Shown: one piece after another, positions 7,385-7,987 of the stretch
Numbering within the stretch: position 1 is the stretch's first letter
Layout of the letters: each line of letters begins with the position of its first letter
From: RGIG8767 sp964487395
GTDB taxonomy: Bacteria; Bacillota; Clostridia; Lachnospirales; Lachnospiraceae
Reading direction: 5' to 3'
Length of the DNA stretch: 7,987 nucleotides
Assembly (NCBI GenBank): GCA_964487395.1
Contig: CAZAQH010000083.1
Span: forward strand, 1-7,987
Notes under the pieces: model-generated
The model's database searches: none
What the model saw: the letters and a program-made list of their open reading frames with translations, nothing else
Told to the model about the DNA's origin: nothing
Position numbers and translations under genes: made by a program

Positions 7385-7456
7385 TTAACATCCATATCTT
7401 AATACATTACAGATATAATTGAATAAATCGGAACAACGATCAAATTTGAAACACAT
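7385..7456 (-). CDS. Possible 23-residue four-cysteine microprotein
   Basis: A 23-codon ORF with a consensus AGGAGG (complement of 7465-7470) placed 8 nt before its ATG, the best ribosome binding site in this part of the window. The peptide starts MCFKFDRC and ends VLRYGC, with cysteines at positions 2, 8, 16 and 23. It has mixed charge and no evident membrane helix or signal peptide. It lies 95 nt downstream of the XRE stop on the same strand and before the bidirectional terminator at 7298-7331, so it could be a second cistron or have its own transcript; I found no convincing promoter. I recognise no family. It could be a metal-binding or disulphide-containing peptide, a leader peptide or a chance ORF. 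The main support is the ribosome binding site. Confidence 0.35.
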   Translation of the reverse strand: MCFKFDRCSDLFNYICNVLRYGC

Positions 7457-7503
7457 ATTTTTGTCCTCCTGCTTTTTTATTGTCTTAGCTAAGTACAAAT
7501 GAA

Positions 7504-7525
7504 TTGTAACAATTTTGTAACATTT
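7504..7525 (+). repeat. Tandem 11-bp direct repeat, possible regulator binding site
   Basis: TTGTAACAATT (7504-7514) is followed without a gap by TTGTAACATTT (7515-7525), identical at 10 of 11 positions. An 11-bp period places both copies on the same face of the helix, the usual arrangement for dimers of OmpR/PhoB-family response regulators. It lies upstream of the short minus-strand ORF and just after the XRE gene. The assignment to a regulator class is inference. Confidence 0.35.
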
Positions 7526-7551
7526 AGAAAATAGGAGGATAATGGTAAATG

Positions 7552-7965
7552 CTAATCCTTATTGAAATGATCAAGCATTGTTCTCACAAATTGGATTTCT
7601 TCTGGTTTCACTTTGGCTACGGCTTCTAATAAATCCATATAATCAGGATGGTTGTAATAAAAAGAAATCAGATTTTTAAATTCCGCAGTTGCAGATATAT
7701 CTGTTTCATGTCCTAAGTTGTCTTCTTTTAAATAATAGGGAGCTGGTTTGGCATCATATTCCTCCCAGCCCATTATATAAGAAGGAGAACAACAAAATAG
7801 GGAAGCCAGTTGTACAATGATATCATAAGGAATGGATTTGATGCCATTACCGGTTTCATATCTTTGCATAGTTGCTTCGGTTGTCCCTATGTATTCGGCT
7901 GCTTCTTTTAAGGTAATATTTTTTTCTATTCTTAATTGATGGATTCTATCATTATATATTGCCAT
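7552..7965 (-). CDS. XRE-family (Cro/CI-like) transcriptional regulator
   Basis: A 137-residue DNA-binding protein. Residues about 5-63 form a HTH_3 domain: RIHQLRIEKNITLKEAAEYIG, then the recognition helix region TTEATMQRYETG, and LASLFCCSPSYIMGW closing the fold, a pattern shared with phage-type and chromosomal repressors of Firmicutes. The remaining 70 residues are mixed and polar, with a predicted helical C-terminus (residues about 90-135), and contain no LexA-type peptidase motif. It is probably a dimerisation or ligand-binding tail. The ATG at 7965 has GAGAGG 6 nt upstream; the promoter would lie mostly outside the window. Targets are unknown. It may control itself or the unit beyond the window edge. 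No phage or conjugative genes are visible beside it, so a mobile origin is not supported here. Confidence 0.9.
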   Translation of the reverse strand: MAIYNDRIHQLRIEKNITLKEAAEYIGTTEATMQRYETGNGIKSIPYDIIVQLASLFCCSPSYIMGWEEYDAKPAPYYLKEDNLGHETDISATAEFKNLISFYYNHPDYMDLLEAVAKVKPEEIQFVRTMLDHFNKD

Positions 7966-7987
7966 AATTTACCTCTCATATTATAAT

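Larger units (their letters stand above)
7332..7551. other. Intergenic stretch rich in palindromes, between terminator and XRE gene
   Basis: This 220-nt gap holds more structure than the other spacers. From left to right: a perfect palindrome TGACGTCA (7353-7360); an inverted repeat ATTACA/TGTAAT with a 6-nt loop (7365-7382); a short ORF on the minus strand (7385-7456); TCAAATTTGA (7440-7449); CTTAGCTAAG (7484-7493); and a tandem 11-bp repeat (7504-7525) that also contains the odd palindrome ATTGT-A-ACAAT (7503-7513). On the plus strand an AGGAGG (7533-7538) stands 10 nt before an ATG at 7549. No known riboswitch fold was recognised. Confidence 0.5.

Noticed and set aside
7980..7985. TATAAT on the minus strand just upstream of the XRE start
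   Set aside because: It would place transcription start within the ribosome binding site. The -35 would lie outside the window, so it cannot be judged.

Overview
The window is AT-rich, with Shine-Dalgarno sequences of the AGGAGG/AAAGGGG type, sigma-A-like promoters with extended -10 elements, and protein families typical of low-GC Firmicutes. The style of the GHKL sensor protein, the 7TM-GGDEF-EAL proteins and the short XRE repressor fits Clostridia, most likely Lachnospiraceae (relatives of Roseburia, Agathobacter or Butyrivibrio). That placement is inferred from protein style only. No rRNA, tRNA, CRISPR array, insertion sequence or phage structural gene was seen.

Layout. (1) 78-302 (-): a small membrane protein, divergent from the next operon, with both promoters in the 303-473 gap. 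(2) 474-2345 and 2373-4289 (+): two tandem paralogues, each with seven membrane helices, a degenerate GGDEF-like domain and an EAL domain. The second keeps every residue expected of an active c-di-GMP phosphodiesterase. The first has lost most of them and should be catalytically dead. (3) 4267-5480 (-): an AgrC/LytS-style GHKL sensor kinase, convergent with and overlapping the end of the phosphodiesterase gene. Its natural start lies in a frame that stops after 20 codons, while the rest of the protein continues in another frame, so it looks frameshifted. It also has Tyr where the phosphoacceptor His is expected. (4) 5647-7275 (+): a complete PTS enzyme I (ptsI) with all catalytic residues, its own promoter and a strong bidirectional terminator at 7298-7331. 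No ptsH is adjacent. (5) 7332-7987: an XRE-family repressor (7552-7965, -), followed downstream on the same strand by an intergenic stretch holding a tandem 11-bp repeat, several palindromes and a 23-codon, four-cysteine ORF with an ideal ribosome binding site.

How the parts relate. The two EAL proteins probably form one c-di-GMP signalling unit at the membrane, with an enzymatically inactive partner made first and the active hydrolase second. The neighbouring sensor is an orphan without a response regulator in view and may be decaying. Enzyme I is a general phosphotransferase and need not be linked to its neighbours. I do not see a clearly new multi-gene system. The points most worth checking are the live/dead EAL pair, the broken His-less GHKL sensor and the Cys-containing microprotein downstream of the XRE gene.
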